In this document: positions 36,819 through 47,322 of the stretch, piece after piece | Layout of the letters: every line of letters starts with the position of its first letter | Numbering within the stretch: position 1 is the stretch's first letter | Source: Heterostelium multicystogenum | Lineage: Eukaryota; Evosea; Eumycetozoa; Acytosteliales; Acytosteliaceae | DNA length: 64,000 nucleotides | Reading direction: 5' to 3' | Assembly (NCBI GenBank): GCA_003667245.1 | Contig: RCNN01000116.1 | Span: 1-64,000, forward strand | Made by a program: the position numbers and the translations under genes | The notes under the pieces: model-generated | Told to the model about the DNA's origin: nothing | The model's database searches: none | The model's input: only the letters and a program-made list of their open reading frames with translations

Positions 36819-37130
36819 TTATTCTGAGTTTTCATTTATATCATTTACGGTGTCGGCTATCTTTAAAATAACCTTGATGGTTTTCAATATGGTTTTTCCA
36901 ATTTTCTTTAATTCCTTCTTATCTATCTTAATTTGTTGTTGTTGCTTCTTATTTCCATGGGAGTCTTTTGGTGGCTCTGGCATAGCATGTGCAACTGGTA
37001 GGGAGTTATGGCTGTGGCAATTTGTTGAGTTGGGTATAGCTTGCTGGAAACAATTATTAAATGAGCATTTCATTTGGTGACTGGTATTTGGATAGGCTGG
37101 AGCTGGTGGATAATTGGTAGTAGTAGACAT
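36819..37130 (-). CDS. small WRKY19-like zinc-finger protein, 103 aa
   Basis: Single clean ORF from ATG 37128-37130. After a Pro/Tyr-rich start (YPPAPAYPN) comes KCSFNNCFQQAIPNSTNCHS with a following His, a C-x4-C-x10-C-x2-H arrangement equal to the short WRKY19-like zinc finger repeated in some plant and amoebal proteins. The C-terminal third (KKELKKIGKTILKTIKVILK) is a basic amphipathic helix. No signal peptide. Role unknown; binding of a partner or membrane by the helix is a guess. Confidence 0.6.
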   Translation of the reverse strand: MSTTTNYPPAPAYPNTSHQMKCSFNNCFQQAIPNSTNCHSHNSLPVAHAMPEPPKDSHGNKKQQQQIKIDKKELKKIGKTILKTIKVILKIADTVNDINENSE

Positions 37131-38249
37131 TTCAACGTATTATAATAGAGATTTAAGATTAATTATTGAAGAATTTATTAAGTGGAAAATGAATTGTAAA
37201 ATGGACAAAAAGGTAGAATTTAAAATCTTGGATTCTTTATAAATATTTATTTATTGATCTGATTGATGATTCGATTTCGAAGTGCAAAAGGTAAGGGTAT
37301 TTATATTTTATTCAAGTTGAACCGAAAGTAGTTCTCAATTTAAAAGTAAAGGGCATGTAACCTTGTTACCAAAATAAATTGTAAAAAAGTAGTCCATCTT
37401 TTCTTTTCCTATTGCCCAGTGAAGTCATATTAATCCCTCTATTAATTTAAAAAACTTATAGTACACACTTGTTTATTTGGTATTAGTGATGTCATTGCTC
37501 ACGTTTTGTTTGGAGTTTGAATTGTACGGATTTGTGTCACACATCAAATTGATCGGTTTCTTTAAAGAAATCTTAGGAGGGTTCAACCAGTTCGCATACA
37601 TTTTTCCAAATTTCTTTAGTTTTTATCAACAACGTCTACTTTGAAAAAAAATCAAATTAAAAAACTTTTGGTAGAATTACACTTTATTTTGGTTTTAATG
37701 ATATCATCAAAAATATGGGATATTTTTAAATCCTATTATCATGATTATGTTTGACAAAAATGGATTAAAATGGGTTAAAAGTGTAAAAAACCCTGGTTAA
37801 CATTTAATTAATTGATGTTCTTGGAAGATCTAATGATAATGATGATGCTGATGTTTTGCTAAGAATTTAGGAATCTCTTTTTATGTCATTTTGTAAAGAG
37901 TTGTTTAACAATTATAAAGGTTTTTAATGATCATCTTTTTATTCTGCACAATAAATATCAAGATCCATATGAAAACCTATATATTATCGAATGGATATTT
38001 TTTTTTACAAAAAGATCTTATATTAACCATCACCTACCCTTTCTCGATCGCCTAACAACAATCACGGCAATTACCTAAAATCTTGAGATATTTTGGATAT
38101 TACTAAATCTACTTTAAAAAAAGATAGATATCTACATTAATAGAATCTAAAGAAGGAATATAAAAAGAGTCTTGTTTTGTTATAATATTTATTTAAGTTA
38201 TTTATTTACAATAGATTAGTAGTTGATACAGTTAATTGGAATGAATTGA
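37131..38249. other. 1.1 kb intergenic region
   Basis: Mostly AT-rich. A less biased stretch at about 37480-37645 carries a 51-codon plus-strand ORF from ATG 37489, listed under findings. No other gene seen. Confidence 0.5.
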
Positions 38250-38600
38250 TCAATATGGATCACAAGAGCACCACAGGGCCCATATGCTTTTCTCTTCTGC
38301 AACCGATTTTAAAGGTGTAATTTTGGAAATTTTAATTGGCTCATCGTTTGGCGGAGATACGATTGAAGGCTCTGTAATTATAGCGGATGAAAGATGCTCT
38401 ATTGGTTTGACTTGTTCAACGAAAGAATTCAATTGACTTTCCAATTCTAAAACATTGTTATTCTCATCTTCATTATATTCTACATCAGATTGTTCACTCT
38501 GTTGGATTTCTTTGTAATCTTGGTGATTTTGAATTGAGTCACCAACTCCTATTTCCACTACATCTTCACTTATTAATATTTGTTTCTCTTCAAGTACCAT
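38250..38600 (-). CDS. acidic hypothetical protein, 116 aa
   Basis: Single ORF from ATG 38598-38600 to TGA at 38250-38252. Rich in Glu, Asp, Ser and Ile, predicted largely disordered, with a coiled-like ELESQLNSFVEQVKPIEH and a C-terminal IWALWCSCDPY. No family recognised and no signal peptide. The composition differs from random AT-rich frames, which supports it being real, but the C-terminus could be altered by an unseen indel. The upstream 100 bp contain two overlapping hairpins. Confidence 0.5.
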   Translation of the reverse strand: MVLEEKQILISEDVVEIGVGDSIQNHQDYKEIQQSEQSDVEYNEDENNNVLELESQLNSFVEQVKPIEHLSSAIITEPSIVSPPNDEPIKISKITPLKSVAEEKSIWALWCSCDPY

Positions 38601-39146
38601 TGCTTAAATATATTTCAAATTAACAAATGATAATTAATCTAACAAATAATGATGATGGATCATTTACTATTTATATAAATTCGGTCCATGAGATCTGGGT
38701 TCTTTGTTATTCAAGAACCAGAATACTGGTTCATTATTATTCACCAGAATTGGGGTTAGAAATAAATAATTGATCAAAGGTTATAATCAGGACCCTGTTT
38801 TTTTTTTTTTGTTTCATTTTTTTTACACATATATTTTTGATCAAAAATTCTATAAATAAGGTAATATGAATTTTGTCCAATGGCAACGTTAACTTAAGTA
38901 TCAATGTAAGCTCATGTTAACATCCTCAGCACAACATCATATTATTATTATTGGGAATTAATTGGAACTACTTATTAGTTTTCAGTATCAATTGAAACCT
39001 CTTAAATGTGATATTTAGATTGAGTAACGTCTTCTGATTTATAAATTATAATTCATTTATTATTATTATTACAATGCTATTATTATCATACTATATTTTA
39101 TATACATTAGATTGATAGGGTATGTTCTTGGTTTAAATACTACATT
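38601..39146. other. intergenic region with overlapping hairpins
   Basis: Upstream of the acidic protein and downstream of the secreted protein, both on the minus strand. Holds mutually exclusive inverted repeats at 38694-38722 and 38715-38732. T-run at 38800-38812. Confidence 0.5.
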
Positions 39147-40182
39147 CTACATAAGTCCAAATAGAATTGTGAAGCATAAAATCATTCCCATTATGAATAC
39201 TGATGACTTGGTTGATGAAGCCTCGTTTGGATCTGTTTGAAAGATGATAATATTAATATTCTGGTTTGATCAAATAGTTTAAGTAAGTATTTGTTCCCTA
39301 ACTTACCATTTAAAATACCATAGGAGTATGTATTTTGGTAACCACCTGGTCTTGATACGATAATGGAAATACCAGTTGGTACACTTGGATCAAGTCCTGT
39401 AATGGTAGCAACCAATTCGTTGCTACCTATTTCTTGAAGTGTAGCATCGATTGGAGCAGCATATTGTTGAACTCCACAAGCACTGAATGGGAATGCACCA
39501 GATGGAAGTGCTCCAACAAACTTATAGATCAAATAAGTATCGTTGGAATTATCTGTTTTTGTGAATTTAACAGTTGCACCTCTTCCTTTGTTGGTCATTG
39601 CAAGCTCTAATTTACCATTATTTCCTGGCATTGGGAATTTTGGATTGACAACTAAATAGAAGATTGACGGTGAATGTAAATAATAGAGCATCACTTAGTG
39701 ATGATAGAAATCAACTTACTGGTATTGAAGTCATCTGAAGTAATGAATTGGAAAACAATTGGCTTTGTTTGAGTTTCATTGGCAACAACAAGTGTTGAAC
39801 TAAAGATACGATTTGATGGTTAGTTCAATGATTAGATGGCTAGGAATTCTTTGAAATACATACACATTAGCTGGTTGGCTACAGATGGCAAGTTGAAGGA
39901 TAGTGTTTGTTGCTCTGGATCCCAGTATTGACTGTATACGTTGTCGGTTGGTGACACCTTGCCGTCGAAACCAACAAACAAGTTGACCGAACCAAAGCAT
40001 GGAATCAACATACCACTGACTTTAGTTGGTGAGTTGGCAAGATTGACAATGATGTTGGTTCCCGAAGTGAAGTTATAGGTGTTCAATACATTCAATTGAG
40101 TATCAACGATTTGTTGTGAGTTTGTCAAACACACCAACAAACACGAAGCAACTACAACAGCAAACAAATATTTAATATTCAT
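39147..40182 (-). CDS. secreted or membrane-anchored protein, four exons
   Basis: Family not recognised. From ATG 40180-40182: signal peptide MNIKYLFAVVVASCLLVCLT; then a mostly beta-strand, Gly/Thr/Asn-rich ectodomain with sequons NFT, NET and NDT; a C-terminal hydrophobic stretch VFIMGMILCFTILFGLM ends the protein at TAG 39147-39149. The abrupt hydrophobic end after a Ser/Thr spacer fits either a membrane anchor or a GPI signal. Four exons join cleanly with GT-AG introns near 39770-39830, 39658-39720 and 39240-39305. No frame break. Surface or extracellular-matrix role is inferred from topology. Confidence 0.75.
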
Positions 40183-40657
40183 TTTTCTATTCAATATTTC
40201 TTTTTCTAATCTATTTGTTTTCTTTGTCTTTTAGAGATCTTTAGTGGTTTAGAGTGATTGTTTTTATTTTTTTCTATATCTAAATATTTTATAGCAAATC
40301 TATCTATTAACTATTATTATTATTTGTATGATTATGATTATTATTTGGTAATTTTCTGCAACAACTAACTAATAATCTTTAGTGGAATGGGAAATTTAAT
40401 TGTATGGTAACAAAAAAATTACATGCAGAGAAGAAAAAATCAACTGACTAATTGGGTGTTCCCCAAAATGGTTTTAAAAATGAAAAAAATATAATGACTT
40501 CATATTTATTATAATAAATAGTTACCTTCAATTAAAAAAAACAAAACCAATCAAACACACACACCAAAATATTTTTGATCTAGATTCAAGATCTAAAAAC
40601 AACAACACATTTATATAATAACCTAGTTGTATTTATTTTAAAGTATGCCAGTGGAAT
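40183..40657. promoter_or_regulatory. upstream region of secreted-protein gene
   Basis: AT-rich with TATTTATTA tracts and a CA-rich CACACACACC tract near 40556. Contains the promoter of the minus-strand gene at 39147-40182. No other feature. Confidence 0.45.
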
Positions 40658-40909
40658 TTATTTGTTGACAAATATATGATAAGAGAATTCAGTGTTCGAT
40701 TTGATGAGATTTATCCGAGATCTCTTAAATCCAATTCGAATCGAATTTTGTGCGCTATTATGTGAAACATATGAGAGATTTGCGGTGTTACTCCAATCAA
40801 AACTTCCAATGGTGATCATTACTCCAAAGTTGAATTGAGGTTGGTCATTACAGAGACTCAAGTCCAAATCATCATCTTAGCGATCGTTTTTGGTTCTGTT
40901 ATAATACAT
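40658..40909 (-). pseudogene. short ORF with an in-frame stop
   Basis: From ATG 40907-40909 the frame reads MYYNRTKNDR, then TAA, then continues in the same frame for 72 codons starting DDDLDLSLCND and including IGSFDWSNTANLSYVSHN, to TAA at 40658-40660. The downstream part has normal codon texture. It could be a degenerate gene, one miscalled base, or an exon preceded by an intron (CTAAG acceptor). Family not recognised. Confidence 0.3.
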
Positions 40910-41682
40910 TATTTTCACTTCCAAATTGGTTGTTCAAAGATTATGTATTTCATGAGTATGTCATAATAGGCATAATACTTTGATAAAGTTCACTATCATC
41001 ATTTTGAAATGTGTATTTATACCAAATGGATGATCTTTTGATGATGACTTGATAATGATGTTTATAGTTGCAATAAGTAATATCTATCATTGATTAATTA
41101 TTATTTAATACAGTTTTGATATCCTTCAATAAGATGGTGTCAACTCAACAATTAACTCACACAAGCTCATCAAATAATAGCTGTTATACCTTAAAATCAA
41201 TCATTAACGTATGAAATATTAAATAAATGAGACTACGGAAGTATCACTAATCTATTGGTTCAAATAAACAAACACACAAACTAACAAACAAATTAACAAA
41301 TGAACAAATAAACAAATGAACACTCACCCCCTCAAACATTGAGGTTAAGGTGAAGGTGAAACTTATTATGTCAATAAGTTTGGTTAATGTTACTAAACAA
41401 CAATAGACATCGGTGACTTAAAAAGTTAGTTTTAGAAGAGATAGACAAAACGTGAACATTTGATACAATGTCAACAACAAAAATTAAAAATTTAAATTTT
41501 TTACTTTTTTCTCAGGCGTTTCTGTGTGTCTGTGTGAGTGGGAGACAAATAGAAAGGCAGTTTTATCTTCAGTCTCATTCCCAACACTTATAAATATTTA
41601 TTTACGTTCATCATAATATTACTACTATATTATTATTAGATTATTATTAGATTGTTGTGATTATACATACAAGTACTCTATA
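40910..41682. promoter_or_regulatory. upstream region of FARSB
   Basis: AT-rich intergenic DNA with AACAAA-type repeats at 41270-41330 and a TGTGTCTGTGTGAGTG tract near 41525. TATTAT tracts precede the start at 41683. No gene. Confidence 0.5.
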
Positions 41683-44051
41683 ATGCCTACCGTACAAGTC
41701 TTGAGAGAACCATTGTTGAAAGCTTTGGGAAAACAATATAGTATGTTTTGTATTGTTGCTGTTGGACTAGTACTGGTCACTGACAGCCCCGACGCTGTTC
41801 TACTTTGTACTGATTACTAACCTCGGAATTACTTGTAGCTGATGATGAATTCGATGATTTGTGTTTCAGATATGGAATTGAATTGGATGAAGTCGTAAGT
41901 ATAATAAGATCTTATATGGATGGTTCGTCTAGACGTCTGCAGCATAGTGGATTACTTATACTGGTTTCCTATGAATGTTTAGACTTCAGAGAGAAAGATC
42001 ATTGAGAAGGAGACTGGTGTTGTAGATAAGAACGCTTCTGATGAAGTACTCTACAAGATTGATGTTCCAGCAAACAGATATGATTTGTTGTGTATGGAAG
42101 GTTTGGCCCGTGCCCTCAAGGTCTACGGACAACAAACCGCAATTCCAAAATACACTATCACCAGCAAGCCAGCTACCTACCAAAAACTTATCGTCTCCAA
42201 AGAGGTAAAGGATGTCAGACCAATTGTCGTCTGCGGTATCTTGAGAGACATCACTTTCAACCAACAAACCTACAAAAACTTTATTGATCTCCAAGAGAAG
42301 CTCCATCAAAACATTTGCAAGTATGATTTTCATACCATACGATCTCGATCCAAATATGGTTAGCTAACATTCAACTTTGAAACTCACAGAAAGAGAACAT
42401 TGGTTTCAATTGGTACACATGATTTGGATACTGTAAAGGGACCATTCTACTATAAAGCATTGAAACCAGAAGACATCAAGTTTGTTCCATTGTCACAAAC
42501 TCAAGAGTACAATGCTGTTGAATTATTCAAGCTCTATGATGTTTGTTATCAATTTAACGAATCCAATATTGAATATTGCATCTAATATTTGAACCCCACA
42601 TGATATTATAGGAAACCAATTCACATTTAAAGAAATACTTGCATATTATTAGAGATTCACCATTGTACCAGCTATTTATGATTCAAATAACACTTTGCTC
42701 TCACTTCCACCAATCATCAATGGTGATCACAGCAAGATCACCCTCAACACCAAGAATGTGTTCATTGAAGTCACTGCTACTGACTACACCAAAGCCAACA
42801 TTGTTTTGAACACCATGTTGACTATGTTCTCCGAGTATTGCAAAGTTCCATTCACGTATCTATCAAATCACCAATATTTTTCCGACGAAATCAATCAATT
42901 GGACTAACATTAATATTATGATATTTAGCATGGAACAAGTTGAAGTTGTCGACGCTGATGGAACTACTAAACTCTACCCACAGATTGACGAAGTTGAAGT
43001 CAAAGCATCTACCTCATATATCAACAAATGCATTGGTGTACAATTGGAACCATCATACATGATCGATATGTTGAAGCGTATGTCACTCGACTCCAAGTTA
43101 AGTGACGATCAACAAACCATCACTGTTTCCGTTCCATCAACTAGAAGTGGTATGTATAGACAAACCTACTTTAGAAATAGGACAGCCACATTAATTTAAT
43201 GGTAAAATATAGATATCATTCATGAGTGTGATGTTATGGAGGATGTAGCTATTGGATATGGATTCAACAATATCCCACGTGTTGTACCATTCACTCCAAC
43301 CATTGGTAGAATCCAACCAATCAACAAACTCTCAGAATCACTTGCTGCTGAACTCGCTCAAGCCGGATTCACTGAAATTATGACTTTTGTCTTGTGCTCC
43401 AACAAGGACAACTACAGTTTGGTCAATAGAGAAGATGACAACACCAGCGTAAAGGTTGCCAACTATCTCCATGAAGATTTCTCTGTATGTATACTTGCAA
43501 ATCTCGTTTCTCTATCATTCTAACCACTTCAAATAGGAATTACGTATTAGCTTGACTAGTACTTTATTAAAGAGTATTGCCTCTAACAAGGCAATGCCAT
43601 TGCCATTGAAGTTATTCGAAGTCGGAGATGTATCTGTCAAGGGATCTCTCGGAAACACCAACTTGGCAGATCAAAAACAGCAACAACAGTGACACTGGTT
43701 CATACAACAAGCGTATGTTGGGTGCCATCTACTGCAATCACTCTGCTAGAATCGAAGTTGTCCACGGTATTTCTCGACAAGTTGATGCTTTCACTCAATG
43801 TCAAGCACATCGGTGACAAATCGGCATCACCATTCGGATTGAAATATCAACTCAAGCCAAACAATGACAAGCTTTTCATGCCAGGTATGGGAGCTGACAT
43901 TTTGGTTGGTGAAAAGAAGATTGGTGTCATGGGTGTTGTACATCCAACCGTATTGAAGAACTACGGTATCACTTACCCATGTTCATTGCTCGAGTTTGAA
44001 GTCAACATGGAACTCGCTTCATGTATCCAATATCCAATTCAAAAGAATTAA
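41683..44051 (+). CDS. FARSB: phenylalanine-tRNA ligase beta subunit, cytosolic
   Basis: Beta subunit of the (alpha-beta)2 enzyme that charges tRNA-Phe. Starts [19 protein letters not shown] and has at least eight exons with short GT-AG introns (the first at 41742-41838). Recognised parts: [20 protein letters not shown], the B3/B4-type editing region, [35 protein letters not shown], and the C-terminal fold ending [14 protein letters not shown] and [12 protein letters not shown]. Total about 610 residues, the family's usual size. Breaks near 42670 (missing C) and 43670, both one base. The eukaryotic/archaeal type without the bacterial tRNA-binding N-domain, so cytosolic. Confidence 0.93.
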
Positions 44052-47000
44052 AAGCACAAAGTTATATAATTATAAAATGAATCAAATATACTTTTATTTT
44101 TAAATCTTCAACTAATAATAAAACTGAAAGTGTGATAACAGTAAACTATCCATCCAAAATCATAGATCATAATTGTTAACTTTTTCATTTAATCAATTTT
44201 GATGATTATATTATTATTTATACTCATGACAAATGAACTATACTGAACAGCTGGGATTTCGGATAAGCCCTATCCAATAGGATATTATTTTTGGTTTTCA
44301 AAAAAAAAGAAATTTGTAAAATTAATAGATCAGATTGTCCTGTGTTGGGGCTTCATTTAAAACACAGATTATTAATATATTAATGAGTAAATCGGTGAAT
44401 ATAAAAATCTGTAATAAAAAATCAGTTCACAGAATCCCAAAATAAAAACAAAAAAAGACAGTTTTTTGATTTTTGGGTGATGGTGATGGTTTATAAATAG
44501 TTTTTGTTGTTTGTACAATAAACAGGTGATGACAACTGGGCCATTTAAATTAAGGATTTTTTGAGATTGTTAACAATTTCTCAAGAAACTTTTCTGTTTT
44601 AATTAAAAATAAATTTTAATGTATGTTTTGATTGATTGATGGTTATAATAGTTTTGTACATGAGAAAACCTTCAAAAAATGATCCATCACATTGAATACC
44701 CAATATTCTGTTTTAGAATTACATTATCCCTCAACACACTACACACATGCTCGTCTATCAACAAACTAGTTAGTTAACAATGTACATAAATAAAATATAT
44801 AAATAAAATACTAATAATAAATAATAATAATAATAATAATATGTATATAATTTTTAGAAAATAAATAAATAAATAAATATATATGTGTATATATAAATTG
44901 TAAATAAACCCAAACCATCATCAATCATTCAATCATCAATCATTCATTGTACAGTATTAGTAGATAGATTTTCTCTTCATAGTAATAAAAACAATCATAA
45001 TCAATTAAAAAAACATACAGAGAGTGTTTATCTCATACTCCGATCGAAGTTTGATTAAATTTCCCAAAAACCAAAGATTCTAATGTAAGTGATTGATACT
45101 ACTATATATTATAATATATTATTGCCTTTGTTATATATTTCAATACCAAATCAGATTTTCACACATTCATAAATTTATTTATAAAAATTAAAAAAAAGCA
45201 CCAAGCTTAGAACCTAGTTTCACCAATTTCACCTTACATCATGTTGTAAGAAATTGGAGGTGTGAGAAATTAGCACTAACCTTCCAGCTTTTGGTTGATG
45301 TATTCGGTGCATCGACCAACGTTGCTGCTAAGAGATGTTGTGTGTGTTTTGTGTTGTGTCTTTTGAGTATCAAACACAGCTGTAGCTTGGATTTGAATGA
45401 TCATTCAATCATTGCCTATTTATAAATACTACCAATATAAATAAATAAGAGTAGCTCAATACAATGTTTATAAATGGTATGGGAACAGAACTTATCATTT
45501 TAGTTTAATTCGATTGTAAATATACTATTATACTATTATTATTTATAGTTAAATAATATCAACTTCAAAATCAACAGCAGCAGTAGCATCATCAGCACCA
45601 TCAATGTTATAATAGTAAATACATTTTACTATTCCGACACTACTATTTTTGAAATTGGTGATGGTGAATGCCATCATAAGAACTTAAATCCATTTGTGTA
45701 GGGTAGCATTTTTCATCACCCATCGGATCTCTATATATAAATTTATTTTAAAACATTAATTATTCTAAATTTGAGTTCATCGTCTCAAACAAGAATGGTG
45801 TTCACTTTTATTTATATTTTTTATGATGGTCTTTATCAACAAATCCATAATCAATCAATTAAATGAAAAATTCCAATAATAATATAATTTCATTTGTAAT
45901 TTTCACATATATTTTATTGTTATTTAAATAAACAATTGGATTACTTTACAAAAATGAAAAAGCATACCAATATTAAGACAACAGATAAAAACAATAAAGA
46001 TCAACATCATCATCATCATCATCACAATACTCCTATTTAATGTGGTCCTATCAGCCATACCACTGTGAGCGAGGGGTAATCAATATCAAAACAAAAAATA
46101 GATCAAATTGATCGCTCCCTCACACTCACACCGCTCACTCCCACTCCAACTCAGTCACACACTCACTCACTCATTATCATTCAATCTGGCTATCAACATC
46201 TAGCATTAATATTCTTTGCCAATAAAATTATTAAACTTGTCATATGAATCCTACTCAAAATAGTTATCAAATTTATTTATATATTTCAAGTTATTTAAAC
46301 AAACACTCATTTTGCCGGCATTCATCTACCTACCTCATACGCACATATTTATATATACATATATTTTATACTAATTCTGGACTTTGTTTGGTAGGTGTTG
46401 ATGTTATTTTGTTTTTTAAATATTTATATTTTATTAACTTTATTGGCATTGTTGATTGTTGTGGATTGTTATCTTAATTAATTATGTTGCTGTTGCTTTT
46501 GGAGGATGAGCACACCTCTTTCTTGTTTCTATTAAGTTGTGTTGTTTTTCAATATCAAATCATAAGCGTATCTCTTGAAAACTGTATGTATTCTATTATT
46601 TGTTTATTCCTTCTTTGGAGTAAAGGGTGGTGGTAATAGTGGTAGTGGTAGATATAGTGATAAACATTAATGAATATTGGATGAAAGTTTTAGATCATTG
46701 ACTTTGATATCAAGAACACTATAACAACTTTAATTTGTTTGTTGTTGGATCACTAATTCCAATTAGTAAATAGTAGTTTATTTGCAGCACATTAAATCTA
46801 TAACAACATCTGTGTTGTTAAATAGTTTAAATCTTTTAGATTTAAGTTATAGTCATACTCTTTTGTTTTCACACATCCATCTTTCCTACTCCAATTTCTG
46901 ATTATATACATTCATACATATTCATATATTAAAATTTCAATTTTGTATATTATAAAGTAACAATCATTCTTTATTATTATTATTTGTTCAATCCTAATAC

Positions 47001-47322
47001 AATATAATATATTAGAATATTTATATTATATATTAAAGAATTTAATACTTCCATATTCTTTATTAATTTTTCCTTCAATCAAATCCATTTTTTAAAATTT
47101 GGAAATTTCAATAATTCTAATTTATATGTTAATTATTTATTTTAAAGAAAAGATTTAGATTATCCATTTATTAGAATAGATTATTAGGGACCAGTTGACA
47201 CATCAGATATTGTAAAAACAACTACAAGTAGTAAATAATAATAATAATAATAACGATAATAATAGAAGGATATCAATATTTGTAAAATCAAAAACGAGGA
47301 TCGATCGATTATATAGTTAGAA
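44052..47322. other. 3.3 kb gene-free region
   Basis: Longest empty stretch in the window. AT-rich with poly-A/T, (CAT)6 at 46005-46022 and CTCAC-rich DNA at 46120-46170. A less AT-biased block at 45200-45410 ends in a 16-bp perfect palindrome (45393-45408). The plus-strand open frame 46244-46477 is Tyr/Phe/Ile-rich and not convincing. It must include the FARSB 3' end and the flippase promoter; an untranslated RNA is possible but unproven. Confidence 0.5.
46005..46022. repeat. (CAT)6 microsatellite
   Basis: Six perfect CAT units in the gene-free region. Confidence 0.9.

Noticed and set aside
46244..46477. Plus-strand ORF of 77 codons
   Set aside because: Tyr/Ile/Phe-rich, no start context, splice or family evidence; typical random frame in AT-rich DNA.
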